Made by a program: the position numbers and the translations under genes | Part shown: positions 25,310-33,664 of the stretch, in pieces | How the letters are laid out: each line of letters starts with the position of its first letter | Position numbering within the stretch: the first letter of the stretch is position 1 | Notes under the pieces: model-generated | Databases searched by the model: none | Told to the model about the DNA's origin: nothing | The model's input: the letters and a program-made list of their open reading frames with translations, nothing else | Assembly (NCBI RefSeq): GCF_030817195.1 | Contig: NZ_JAUSYZ010000001.1 | Coordinates: 1,364,001 to 1,428,000 of the forward strand | Source: Arthrobacter globiformis | Lineage (GTDB): Bacteria > Actinomycetota > Actinomycetes > Actinomycetales > Micrococcaceae | DNA length: 64,000 bases | Direction: 5' to 3'

Positions 25310-25440
25310 CTTAATGACCAAAATCGCCTTTTCGTGTTACTTTCATCACTGTCGCTACTGCGCAGCTCGAGTCGGCTTGACCCACCCCGGGCCACATGCG
25401 CATCCTCCGCATCAGACCCGCCACTCACCTGGGAGACACC

Positions 25441-26880
25441 ATGGAACCGTCATCACCTGTCCAGCTAGAACCACAGCCCACCATTCCGCCGTCGACCGAT
25501 TCGGGGCTCCGGCGGTCCATGGGGGCACGGCATCTGGTCATGATCGCCATGGGTGGGGTGATCGGCTCCGGGCTTTTCCTGAGCTCGGGGTACACCATTT
25601 CCCAGGCCGGGCCGCTCGGGGCAGTCATCGCGTATCTCATTGGCGCCTTTGTTGTGTACCTCGTGATGGCCTGCCTCGGTGAACTCGCCATCGCTTATCC
25701 CGTCTCAGGGGCCTTCCACATCTACGCGGCGAGGTCGATCGGGCCGGCCACCGGGTTCACCACGGCCTGGCTCTACTGGCTCTGCTGGGCGGTGGCCATC
25801 GGATCGGAGTTCACTGCGTCCGGTCTCCTGATGCAGCGCTGGTTCCCGGGCGTTGACGTCTGGGTCTGGTGCGTCATCTTCGCCTCCGTCCTCTTCGGCC
25901 TCAATGCGGTTTCTTCGAAATTCTTCGGCGAATCCGAGTTCTGGTTTGCCATCGTCAAGGTCGGCGCCATCGTGGTCCTCATCGTTTTCGGCGGCGCGGC
26001 GCTGTTCGGCTTGCACCCGCTCAGCGAGGCGGCCAACCATCCCGCCATGTTTGAAAACTTCAACACTCCCGGCGGCCTCTTCCCCAACGGCTTCACAGGT
26101 GTCCTGGTCACTGCGCTTGCTGTGTTCTACGCCTTCTCCGGCTCAGAGCTCATCGGTGTGGCGGCGGGCGAAACCGCTGACCCGGCCACCAGCATCCCCA
26201 AAGCGATGCGCAGCACCGTCATCCGTCTCCTGATCTTCTTCGTCGGGGCAATCGCTGTCATCGCCGCCACCATCCCCTTCGAGCAGGTCGGGCTGGATGA
26301 AAGCCCGTTCGTGACGGTCTTCTCATCCATCGGCGTTCCTTATGCCGCCGACATCATGAACTTCGTCATCATCACCGCACTCCTTTCAGCCGGTAACAGC
26401 GGCCTCTTCTCCTGCGCACGGATGCTCTACTCCCTTGCCGACGAGGGGCACGCGCCCCGGGCGCTGAAGAAGCTGACCCGACGCGGCATCCCCATGACTG
26501 CACTCTCCGTCAGCATGCTCGGTGGCCTGGCATCCCTCATCAGCAGCGTCGTTGCACCTGAAACGGTATATCTGGCTCTCGTATCGGTGGCAGGTTTCGC
26601 CGTCGTCGGGGTCTGGATGTCAATCACCGCCTCGCATTTCTTCCACAGGAGATCCTTCGTCAAAAACGGCGGTGATGTCGCTGCGCTTCCCTACAAGGCC
26701 CCGCTGTTCCCGCTGGTGCCGATCCTGGCCTTCTCGCTCTGCCTCATCTCGCTCATCGGCATCGCCTATGACCCGAACCAGGTAGCAGCGCTCTATTTCG
26801 GATTCACTTTCGTTGGCGCCTGCTACGCGTTCTTTTACTTCAAGTACGGACGCAAGGCGCGCGCAAACCAGCCGTCCTGA
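25441..26880 (+). CDS. APC-superfamily amino acid permease (MmuP/GabP-like)
   Basis: A 479-aa transporter with 12 membrane segments and the AAT-family signature MGARHLVMIAMGGVIGSGLF, then SGYTISQAGPLGAV. Segment 6 carries YAFSGSELIGVAAGETADP. Starts with ATG at 25441 preceded by GGGAGA; an ATG 45 bp upstream has no ribosome site. It is divergent from the homoserine dehydrogenase operon and 3 kb from a homocysteine methyltransferase gene, so homoserine, methionine derivatives or S-methylmethionine (as E. coli MmuP) are candidate substrates. Followed by a strong hairpin. Confidence 0.88.
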   Translation: MEPSSPVQLEPQPTIPPSTDSGLRRSMGARHLVMIAMGGVIGSGLFLSSGYTISQAGPLGAVIAYLIGAFVVYLVMACLGELAIAYPVSGAFHIYAARSIGPATGFTTAWLYWLCWAVAIGSEFTASGLLMQRWFPGVDVWVWCVIFASVLFGLNAVSSKFFGESEFWFAIVKVGAIVVLIVFGGAALFGLHPLSEAANHPAMFENFNTPGGLFPNGFTGVLVTALAVFYAFSGSELIGVAAGETADPATSIPKAMRSTVIRLLIFFVGAIAVIAATIPFEQVGLDESPFVTVFSSIGVPYAADIMNFVIITALLSAGNSGLFSCARMLYSLADEGHAPRALKKLTRRGIPMTALSVSMLGGLASLISSVVAPETVYLALVSVAGFAVVGVWMSITASHFFHRRSFVKNGGDVAALPYKAPLFPLVPILAFSLCLISLIGIAYDPNQVAALYFGFTFVGACYAFFYFKYGRKARANQPS

Positions 26881-26905
26881 CGCCGTCACCAACCATCGTC
26901 CACGT

Positions 26906-26945
26906 AGCTTGGTGGCGGGAGACTTTCGTCCCCCGCCACCAAGCT
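26906..26945 (+). terminator. 18-bp stem-loop terminator of the permease gene
   Basis: AGCTTGGTGGCGGGAGAC (26906-26923) pairs with 26928-26945, one mismatch, loop TTTC. It begins 25 bp after the permease stop. Confidence 0.78.
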
Positions 26946-27076
26946 CGGCGTTTAAGTCCCATGTCAGCAACACTCGCTGACCCCTACAGGGCGCGGGAGC
27001 AGGGAAAGCGCGTCCCGGCCGGCTGTGAGGACGTGTGAGAATAGGCGTAGTTACGAGGCGGAAGGGAGCATTGAGC

Positions 27077-27877
27077 ATGGATTCTTCCTCGGAAGCGTCA
27101 TCCATGGCCCAAGGCCTTCGGATAGTTCGGCTGGTCGCAGACCGGGAGAAGTGGGGAAGGCGGCTACTCGGCGTTTCCCAAATCGCATCCGAGCTGGAGA
27201 TGGACCAAAGCCGTGTCTCCCGGTTGACCCAGGAATTGTGTGAGCTGGGACTGCTGGAACGCGTCGAACGCGGGCCATTCCGGACCGGGCCACGTTTTTT
27301 CAGCCTGGCTGCCGCTTTGAATACCGGTTGGGTCCGAGAATCAAAAACCGAACTTGAGGCTTTGGTGGCCACGTTCGGCCTTAGATCCAGACTTTCCGTC
27401 CGGGAGGGCTTCCGCGTCATTCTCCTGCGGACCTCCAGCAATGACGCGGTTCCCGGCAGCTTCGTGAAACCCGGCATGGTGACACCCGTGTGGTGCACCG
27501 GGTCCGGCCGGGCCCTGCTGTGGGACGAGGAGCAGCCAGCCGTTGAGGCCCTCCTTGCGGACGTCAACTTCATTGGAGTAGGCGGCCCGGGGGCGGCCCA
27601 TTCGCCGCAGGAAGTCGTCGAATTGATGGACCGGGACCGGGCGCGGGGCTTCATTGTCGCGGAGGAAGAGTTCGAGCATGGGGTCTACGAACTGGCGGTT
27701 CCGGTCCGCACCGCCGACGGTTCCGTTCTCGCGGCGCTAAGCGTCCTGGGCAGTCGCGCCGAGATCACGTCCGACGCAGATGACGTAGCCAGGGCCCTGT
27801 GGGAAGCAGCCCAGCGGCTGGGGTCCTGCCAGGGCGGCACGCGGAACAACGCTGGCCGGAAGGGGCTTGCCAGCTAA
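27077..27877 (+). CDS. IclR-family transcriptional regulator (1)
   Basis: 266 aa. N-terminal winged helix (LLGVSQIASELEMDQSRVSR) and a C-terminal IclR effector domain (about 85-250: PVWCTGSGRALLW, RARGFIVAEEEFEHGVYELAVP). The start at 27077 follows GGAAGGGAG; an upstream in-frame codon adds only 14 unlikely residues. Its stop overlaps by 4 bp, tail to tail, the stop of a second IclR-type gene. Effectors are usually small organic acids or amino-acid breakdown products; targets are probably the cyclase/mmuM or permease genes nearby. Confidence 0.88.
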   Translation: MDSSSEASSMAQGLRIVRLVADREKWGRRLLGVSQIASELEMDQSRVSRLTQELCELGLLERVERGPFRTGPRFFSLAAALNTGWVRESKTELEALVATFGLRSRLSVREGFRVILLRTSSNDAVPGSFVKPGMVTPVWCTGSGRALLWDEEQPAVEALLADVNFIGVGGPGAAHSPQEVVELMDRDRARGFIVAEEEFEHGVYELAVPVRTADGSVLAALSVLGSRAEITSDADDVARALWEAAQRLGSCQGGTRNNAGRKGLAS

Positions 27878-28650
27878 GGCACGTTCTGCGGCAGGACCTG
27901 ACCCAGCGTTGACTCAAGCCACCTTCCCCAGGACACTAGGGCCGTAGCGCAGGCCTCCAACCTCGGCTGCAGGCGAGTCTTGGCGCCAACGACCTGCAGC
28001 GCTGCCACCACGTCGCCCTTGAAGTCCCGAATCGGAACGGCCACGGAATACAGCCCGGGTTCGGCTTCCTCGTCGACGATGGAATATCCCCGCGCCCGGG
28101 CCGCGCGTAGTCGTGACAGGAAGTCCTCCGCGTCAAGGGGTGTATTGGGGCCATGACGCACGAAAGCGACGCCGGAGAAAAGGGTCCGGACCTCGTCGTC
28201 CGACGCTTCCCACAGCAGAGCCTGGCCGGCATCGCTGCAGTAGGCCGGATAGGGCCGGCCCAGCCATGAACCGATCATGTTGCTACTTGCCGGAACATGC
28301 TCACCGATGGTGACGGTGCTGTCTCCGCTCAGAATTCCAAGGAAGCATCCTTCATCAGTTTCACGGGCCAAGCCTGCCAGCGCGGTGGCGCCGTCGGTCT
28401 GCAACCGTTGTTCGGACAACAGCTGCGCGTCCGTCAGAAGCGACCAGTCGACGGTGTAGGTCCGGTGGTCTTTGCGGACCAGAAACCCCTCCTGCTGGGC
28501 CGTCCGCAAGCTGCGCGCTACCTGGCTGCGGTCCTTGCCCAGGTCGGTTGCTATGTCAGCGACCGTTCCGCCAGGCAGGCCTTCTGCGTTGCGGGAGCCC
28601 ACCGCTAGGACAGCCATAATTCCCCGGCCCATGCTGGATGTCTTAGACAT
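27874..28650 (-). CDS. IclR-family transcriptional regulator (2)
   Basis: 258 aa with the same domain order as its neighbour: HTH (GTVADIATDLGKDRSQVARS) and effector domain (GRPYPAYCSDAGQALLWEA, RARGYSIVDEEAEPGLYSVAVP). The two are related but clearly diverged. ATG 28650 is used because the HTH begins about 20 residues later; the upstream open frame is non-homologous. It lies 32 bp downstream-facing of the cyclase gene start region on the same strand order (cyclase 28683-29435, then this gene), so it may be the last gene of that transcript. Confidence 0.87.
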   Translation of the reverse strand: MSKTSSMGRGIMAVLAVGSRNAEGLPGGTVADIATDLGKDRSQVARSLRTAQQEGFLVRKDHRTYTVDWSLLTDAQLLSEQRLQTDGATALAGLARETDEGCFLGILSGDSTVTIGEHVPASSNMIGSWLGRPYPAYCSDAGQALLWEASDDEVRTLFSGVAFVRHGPNTPLDAEDFLSRLRAARARGYSIVDEEAEPGLYSVAVPIRDFKGDVVAALQVVGAKTRLQPRLEACATALVSWGRWLESTLGQVLPQNVP

Positions 28651-28682
28651 GGGTCCGATTCTAGTCACTGGAGGAACGCCTC

Positions 28683-29435
28683 CTAGTGGATGGCGAAGAC
28701 CCGGGCAGGAAAACCGCTGCCCCGCAGGGGCTTGGGCCAGGTGGCAATGAGGGCAGCGCCCGCTTCCGGAAGTCCGTCCAGGTTCGCCATCAGCTCGATC
28801 TGCCACCGGTTCTGCGCCAGGACGTAGGTCTCCAGTGTGAAATCCTGGCGGGATGTGGCCAGTCCCGGGTCTGTGTCCGTCTGCTCATGACCGACGGCGG
28901 TAACCGACCGCTCCTCAATCAGGAAGGAGAGGACTTCCTGCGACCAGCCAGGTGTGTGGCTGATACCGTGATCGTCCCTGTTTGCCATTGCGGCAGCGTC
29001 AGGCCAACGGTCACTCCAACCTGTCCGCAATGCCACAAAGGCCCCGGGTGGGATGACACCATTGCGGTATTCCCAGGCCTGGACGTCCTCCATCTGGGGA
29101 GTGGCGTCCGCATTAGCGATGACGCGCCCGGTGATGTCCAGGACGACCAGCGGAAGGACCATCTCCTCCACCGGAATCTGGTCCAGAGTCCTTCCCCCTG
29201 AGATGAAATGCGAGGGAGGATCAACGTGGGTTCCCCATTGACCGATGATCGAGTAGCGGTGAGCGGTGAAACCGTCACCTTTCTCCAGATCGAAGACGGG
29301 CTCTCTGATTTCGTCGGGGAACGCTGGGAAGCGTGGCTGGCCGGGGTGGAAGGCGTGCGTCAGGTCAGTGAATGATCTGCCGGCAAGCAGCGTCTGCAGG
29401 CCGTCCCAGAGGGCGGCTGTGGTGACTTGAGTCAT
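28683..29435 (-). CDS. Cyclase-family metal hydrolase (kynurenine formamidase-like)
   Basis: A 250-aa protein of the PF04199 cyclase/KynB fold. The metal-binding motif H-x-D-x3-H is in GQWGTHVDPPSHF, and a later ligand set lies around DRDDHGISHTPGWS and GHEQTDTDPG. N-terminal FTDLTHAFHPGQPRFPAFP is also typical. Members hydrolyse amides, lactones or isatin-type rings; the substrate is unknown here. Its ATG overlaps the stop of the YqfO-like gene (ATGA), so both are made together. Confidence 0.87.
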   Translation of the reverse strand: MTQVTTAALWDGLQTLLAGRSFTDLTHAFHPGQPRFPAFPDEIREPVFDLEKGDGFTAHRYSIIGQWGTHVDPPSHFISGGRTLDQIPVEEMVLPLVVLDITGRVIANADATPQMEDVQAWEYRNGVIPPGAFVALRTGWSDRWPDAAAMANRDDHGISHTPGWSQEVLSFLIEERSVTAVGHEQTDTDPGLATSRQDFTLETYVLAQNRWQIELMANLDGLPEAGAALIATWPKPLRGSGFPARVFAIH

Positions 29436-29869
29436 GACGTGGCCTGGCTTTCAACCAACGCCGGAAGGGCAGTGTTGGAGACGCCGATCGGCCCTGTCAG
29501 CTCAATGACGGGTACCTCCCAAGGGTGGATATCCACGATGTGCTGCAGGAAGCGTTCCACGGCACCGTCGTCGAGCGCAGCATCGAAATACGTCGTCAAG
29601 ACCAGGGTCGGCGAAATTGTCTGCTGACCAACCTGCCCCAAAGTAGGGTTGGCACCTTCAGTGCAGGTGAACCCCTCGAAACCCAAACCGGATTCGAAGA
29701 CATGCCGGTAGTTGCCAAAGTCCCCGAGGTCAGGGGATCCCGCGACAGCGTCGAGCAGGGCCGCAATGCCCTCTTCGTCTTTGAATGCTTCTGCGTCGCC
29801 GCTGGCGAGACGCGAGAAGGTTTCCGAAGCTACGGGCCAATGCACACGCAGCTTGCGTACTGCTTTCAT
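29432..29869 (-). CDS. Stand-alone YqfO/NIF3-like (CutA-fold) domain protein
   Basis: 145 aa. The order LGDFGNYRHVFESGLGFEGF, CTEGANPTLGQVG and, near the end, HIVDIHPWEVPVIEL reproduces the small PII/CutA-like domain inserted in NIF3/YqfO proteins (GNYDHC..., EGSNPxxGxxG, AHPYEEPxY). The N-terminus (MKAVRKLRVHWPVASETF) is extra. The flanking NIF3 metal-binding halves are absent. Start is uncertain; ATG 29869 was taken, with ATG 29917 as alternative. Coupled to the cyclase gene and divergent from mmuM. Function unknown; perhaps a regulatory or metal-binding partner of the cyclase. Confidence 0.65.
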   Translation of the reverse strand: MKAVRKLRVHWPVASETFSRLASGDAEAFKDEEGIAALLDAVAGSPDLGDFGNYRHVFESGLGFEGFTCTEGANPTLGQVGQQTISPTLVLTTYFDAALDDGAVERFLQHIVDIHPWEVPVIELTGPIGVSNTALPALVESQATS

Positions 29870-29968
29870 TTCAATCTTCAAGGGAAGGCTCCAGATCGGT
29901 TCGTAACGTGTTTGCATGCCATCGTGGCACGGTGTGATGATCATTACAAGCATTGAAAGATGCTTATT

Positions 29969-29982
29969 ATGAACATATTCAT
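29969..29982. promoter_or_regulatory. Palindrome ATGAA-CATA-TTCAT before mmuM
   Basis: Perfect 5-4-5 inverted repeat in an AT-rich island, between the divergent YqfO-like (start 29869) and mmuM (start 30054) genes. Good candidate operator for one of the two IclR regulators encoded 1.3-3 kb away. Confidence 0.5.
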
Positions 29983-30053
29983 CGTGCTTGACGCGTGCAC
30001 CCGGTGTCTCGTGCCGGACAGACATGGTGAACGAACCGCTTGGAGCCCAAACG

Positions 30054-31019
30054 ATGCCCAGTAACACCAAGCTCTCCCGCATGCTGGATGCCGGAGTGAA
30101 CCTGACCGTGGACGGCGCACTTGCCACCGAGCTGGAAGCGCACGGCTGCGATCTGGACGACCCCTTGTGGTCGGCTAAAGTCCTGCTGGAACAGCCGCAG
30201 CTCGTCAAGCGTGTGCACCGCGATTACTTCCGCGCGGGAGCCGCGGTCGCGATCACGGCGAGCTATCAGGCAACACCCCAGGGATTTGCGCGGCGCGGCA
30301 TTGGCGAAGAAGAAGCCCTGGAGCTGGTGGCATTGAGTGTGCGCCTGGCCGACGAGGCCCGCAGCGAGCACCTAGCCGAAAACCGGGGTGCAGGCCCCCT
30401 GCTGATTGCAGGATCGGTCGGTCCGTACGGCGCATACCTATCCGATGGGTCGGAATACCGGGGAGACTACTTCCTCAGCCGAAACGAGTTCCTGGAGTTC
30501 CACCGGCCGCGAATTGCCGCGCTGGTGGACGCCGGAGCGGACTTTCTTGCCTGTGAGACACTGCCGTCCTTGCCGGAAGCCGAGGCGCTGGTGGCACTCA
30601 TGAAAGAGTTCGACGTCGAAGGCTGGCTCTCCTTCACCCTGCGGGACGGAGGGCACATCAGCGACGGCACGCCGCTTGCTCAGGTGGCAAAGCTCAGCAG
30701 GGCGCAGTCCGTTGCGGCCATCGGCGTGAACTGTGTGCCGCTGGAGCTGGTTGCCCCATCCCTGGGCGCTCTGGGCAAAGCCACGGACGCGCCCCTGATC
30801 GCGTATCCAAATTCCGGCGAAAGCTATGACGCCGTCAGTAAAACATGGCGGCCGGTCACGGCCATTGCGGGACAGGGTAGTAGTCACGCCGCAAGCCTTG
30901 CGGAAGGAACTGCCCTGTGGCGTGAACTTGGTGCCCGGCTCATTGGCGGGTGCTGCCGAACGACCCCGGAGGATATAGCCGCCGTGGCCAGGCTGACAGA
31001 AAATCGCGGCGTCCGCTAA
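30054..31019 (+). CDS. mmuM: Homocysteine S-methyltransferase
   Basis: A 321-aa zinc-dependent enzyme that methylates homocysteine with S-methylmethionine (or SAM), giving methionine. VDGALATELEAHG opens the TIM barrel. Zinc ligands are the Cys in AIGVNCVPLE and the Cys pair in LIGGCCRTTPEDI. LACETLPSLPEAEAL and YPNSGESYD are further signatures of the MmuM/YagD class. Start placed at ATG 30054 (GGAG, 8 nt upstream). Its stop overlaps the K-channel gene tail to tail. The permease at 25441 may supply its substrate. Confidence 0.92.
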   Translation: MPSNTKLSRMLDAGVNLTVDGALATELEAHGCDLDDPLWSAKVLLEQPQLVKRVHRDYFRAGAAVAITASYQATPQGFARRGIGEEEALELVALSVRLADEARSEHLAENRGAGPLLIAGSVGPYGAYLSDGSEYRGDYFLSRNEFLEFHRPRIAALVDAGADFLACETLPSLPEAEALVALMKEFDVEGWLSFTLRDGGHISDGTPLAQVAKLSRAQSVAAIGVNCVPLELVAPSLGALGKATDAPLIAYPNSGESYDAVSKTWRPVTAIAGQGSSHAASLAEGTALWRELGARLIGGCCRTTPEDIAAVARLTENRGVR

Positions 31020-31906
31020 TCGGCCACTTCACGGGACCGGCGGCGCCTGTGGTGCGTGGAATAGTGTTCGAACACTTCGGAGGAGGTGGTCCCGGCATGC
31101 CCGAACCGGCCGCGGAGAACTTTGGCGAGATCCTCCAACGCGGCCTCCAGCATCCGCCCGGCAAACTGGAGATCGGGGTGGTCGCTGGCCTTGGCTTCGG
31201 ACGCGAGTTCCTGCGCATAGGTGACTGTGGCCGGCAGGGAACCCCTCTGCTCGACTTCCTGGAAATAGTACGTTTCGTGGAAGGCGAGCAGGTCGATGCT
31301 GACGGCGGCGACGCTGCCGGCCAGCGATTCGAGCAGCGCGGCGGCATGGCTTGCGTCCATTGAGAACGGGTCGCCCGGCGTTGCCGCTTCCCTGAACAGG
31401 TTCAGTTGGTGGGCAAGTGCCCGACGGCGGTTCAGGGCTGGGTACATCTGAAGAATCCAAGAAACCGTGGCTGTCAGCAGACCGAATCCCGTGACGGCCT
31501 GGGCGGCCGAGACGAGCCTCAGCAGAGGGTAGCCCGCCACGACTTCCCCGAACCCGACCGTGGAAAGAGTGACCATGGAGAGGTAGACCGCTTCGAGGAA
31601 ATCCGCCTCCCGGGGGACCCGGTCACCGTAGATGAAACCCTCCGGGAGATGGGGGAGGTAGAGCAGCGCCCAGCCCAGGATGGCCATGGCGGCCCAGGCG
31701 AAGATGACAGCAGCCATGGCCACAGGAGCCGCGACGGAGGAGGCTCCTCCTCTGGATATACGGGAGAGACGCCAGCACCCGTGCATTATGGTCCTGCACA
31801 CCGGGCCCGAGCCGTGCGGGTAAAGCAGTGTGTGGAAGACGTCGACGAGCATCAGCAGAATCAGCCCGGCTCCCGCCACCGTCCACAAGACGTCCCAGAA
31901 GTCCAT
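31016..31906 (-). CDS. Ion-channel (two-segment K+ channel) family membrane protein
   Basis: 296 aa. Several N-terminal membrane segments are followed by a pore helix and filter MVTLSTVGFGEVVAG (T-V-G-F-G, a K+-channel-like filter), then a last membrane segment and a cytoplasmic tail of about 130 residues without a recognisable RCK domain. It could conduct potassium passively. The stop overlaps mmuM by 4 bp, tail to tail. The start at MDFWDVLWTV (31906) is the first Met before the hydrophobic segment. Confidence 0.78.
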   Translation of the reverse strand: MDFWDVLWTVAGAGLILLMLVDVFHTLLYPHGSGPVCRTIMHGCWRLSRISRGGASSVAAPVAMAAVIFAWAAMAILGWALLYLPHLPEGFIYGDRVPREADFLEAVYLSMVTLSTVGFGEVVAGYPLLRLVSAAQAVTGFGLLTATVSWILQMYPALNRRRALAHQLNLFREAATPGDPFSMDASHAAALLESLAGSVAAVSIDLLAFHETYYFQEVEQRGSLPATVTYAQELASEAKASDHPDLQFAGRMLEAALEDLAKVLRGRFGHAGTTSSEVFEHYSTHHRRRRSREVAD

Positions 31907-32034
31907 GCCCCATCTTAGGATCAAGGCCGTCCCGGCAGGCTCGCCGCCCATCTACGCAAGCAGCTTGGCCACCAACTTCCCGCGGCCCCTCACGCCCACC
32001 TTCTCGAACGGTGTCTTGCGCTGGTCGCTTTGGT

Positions 32035-32067
32035 GTTCTGACAGCGTTCTGACAGCGCGTTCTGAGC
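32035..32067 (+). promoter_or_regulatory. 11-bp direct repeats upstream of the DUF1326 promoter
   Basis: GTTCTGACAGC is repeated exactly at 32035-32045 and 32046-32056, and a third degenerate copy (GTTCTGAGCAG) starts at 32059. Head-to-tail 11-bp units are the usual site of OmpR/PhoB-class response regulators. They end about 40 bp before the -35 box at 32106. Confidence 0.5.
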
Positions 32068-32105
32068 AGGTGGACCGCCAGGGTTTCGGGCCAAGCAACA
32101 GCGTA

Positions 32106-32133
32106 TTGACACGCATGCGGCACTGAGTATTCT
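32106..32133 (+). promoter_or_regulatory. Sigma-70-type promoter of the DUF1326-DUF2182 operon
   Basis: -35 TTGACA (32106-32111), 16-bp spacer, -10 TATTCT (32128-32133). The -10 lies inside the palindrome CTGAG-TATT-CTCAG (32123-32136), which could be an operator. The start codon is 99 bp downstream. Confidence 0.6.
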
Positions 32134-32231
32134 CAGCGGTATCAGGACCCTTTCGCCCTGTTTTCCCAGTAGTTTCGGCGCGCGACCTCGCCGCTCCCGC
32201 CTGGCACCGGCGCCACCAAGGAGAGTCTTCA

Positions 32232-32849
32232 ATGTCATGGGAAATGTCCGGAACGTATGTTGCGAACTGCAACTGCCAGCTGATTTGTCCGTGCCCGGTG
32301 GACAGCTCGCCCACGGGGCCCAACGGGGAATGCCGGGGCTCGGCGGTCTTCCACATCGCCAGCGGCCGCCTCGATAACACCGATCTTTCCGGCGTCGACT
32401 TCGCCTTCTGCAACCTGTTCCCGTCGAACCTGACCTCGGGCAACTGGAAGGTCGGCATCGTCCTGGACGACGGCATCTCCGACGGCCAGGCCTCGGCGCT
32501 GGAGCGCATCCTCCACGGTGACGAGGGCGGCCCGTTCGCCGACTTCGCCGCCCTCTATGGTCAGTGGCTCGGCGTCGAACGCGGAAGCGTCAGCTTCTCC
32601 GACGGGGACACGCCGTCGGCCTCGGTCACCGGGCACCTCAATGTGGCGTTCGAACCCCTTCCCGGTCCCGACGGGGGAGCCACCACGGTGAAGAACGCCA
32701 TGTTCGGCTTCGCACCAGAGTTCAGGATCGGCAAGGGCGCGGGCGGCTCGGACCTCTTCGGACTCGACTACCAGGCGGTCTACGGGGAGACGGCGGACTT
32801 CACCTTCGCAAGCGAGATGGCCGAAGGTGGACCCAAAGGCCGCGCCTGA
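32232..32849 (+). CDS. DUF1326 family protein
   Basis: A 205-aa soluble protein whose N-terminus GTYVANCNCQLICPCPVDSSP contains the Cys motif C-x-C-x3-C-x-C diagnostic for DUF1326; this looks like a metal or Fe-S site. The rest is a beta-rich domain. Function unknown. GGAGAG lies 8 nt upstream of the ATG. Its end overlaps the DUF2182 gene by 23 bp. The two families occur together in many bacteria, so they probably act as one system. Confidence 0.88.
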   Translation: MSWEMSGTYVANCNCQLICPCPVDSSPTGPNGECRGSAVFHIASGRLDNTDLSGVDFAFCNLFPSNLTSGNWKVGIVLDDGISDGQASALERILHGDEGGPFADFAALYGQWLGVERGSVSFSDGDTPSASVTGHLNVAFEPLPGPDGGATTVKNAMFGFAPEFRIGKGAGGSDLFGLDYQAVYGETADFTFASEMAEGGPKGRA

Positions 32850-33624
32850 ATCCCGGCAACACGTTCTGCGCGCCATCGATGCGCGCGAGGCCGGGCTGAT
32901 TGCCGTGCTGCTCGTCCTCGCGGCGGTGGGCTGGGTGTTCACCGCCGAGCGGATGAGCGGGATGGACATGGGAGGCTGGACGGACCCGGGTCCGCTGGAC
33001 TTCTTCCTCACCACCTGGGTGGTGATGCTGGCCGCCATGATGTTTCCCTCGGTGGCGCCCATGGTGACGGCCTACGCCAAGATCAACCGCCGGCGTCGGG
33101 AAACAGGGCGGTACGCGCCGCGGGGATCCACCGCGCTGTTCGTGGCCGGGTATCTCCTCTCCTGGACGGCGTTCGGGCTGGTGGCGTACGCCCTCTGCGA
33201 GGCGGCGGCGCAGCTGGTTCCCGGGGCGTTCGCGGCGGAGCCGGGAGGGCGCTACGCCGCGGCCGGGGTGATCCTGGCGGCCGCGGTGTACCAGTTGACG
33301 CCGGCCAAGAACGTCTGCCTCACCAAGTGCCGGACCCCGCTGGACTTCATCCTGCACCGCATGCGGACCGGGTACGCCGGGGCGCTGCGGATGGGAATGG
33401 AGCACGGTGCCTGGTGCGTTGGCTGCTGCTGGGCGCTCATGGTGGCGCTGTTTGCGTTGGGCGTGATGAGCGTCGGATGGATGGCGCTGGTGGGCGCGTT
33501 CATCGCCGTGGAGAAGATGCTGCCCTGGAAGCGGCTGGCCAACCGCTCGGTCTCGGCGGCGCTGGTGCTGATCGCAGTGGGAATCGCGCTGGTGCCCGGT
33601 GCGGCGCCAGGCATGACGATGTAG
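32827..33624 (+). CDS. DUF2182 predicted metal-binding integral membrane protein
   Basis: 265 aa with about six to seven membrane segments. Possible metal ligands are the Met-rich MSGMDMGGW outside segment 1, CLTKCR between segments, and HGAWCVGCCWALM in a membrane segment. These are conserved in DUF2182 (COG5486). It starts with GTG within the DUF1326 gene. The combination of Met- and Cys-rich motifs suggests copper or a similar soft metal, but no member is well characterised as far as I know. Confidence 0.87.
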   Translation: MDPKAAPESRQHVLRAIDAREAGLIAVLLVLAAVGWVFTAERMSGMDMGGWTDPGPLDFFLTTWVVMLAAMMFPSVAPMVTAYAKINRRRRETGRYAPRGSTALFVAGYLLSWTAFGLVAYALCEAAAQLVPGAFAAEPGGRYAAAGVILAAAVYQLTPAKNVCLTKCRTPLDFILHRMRTGYAGALRMGMEHGAWCVGCCWALMVALFALGVMSVGWMALVGAFIAVEKMLPWKRLANRSVSAALVLIAVGIALVPGAAPGMTM

Positions 33625-33664
33625 CCGCCGCAGTACCCCTTGCCTGGCCAGCCGCCATAGAGCA

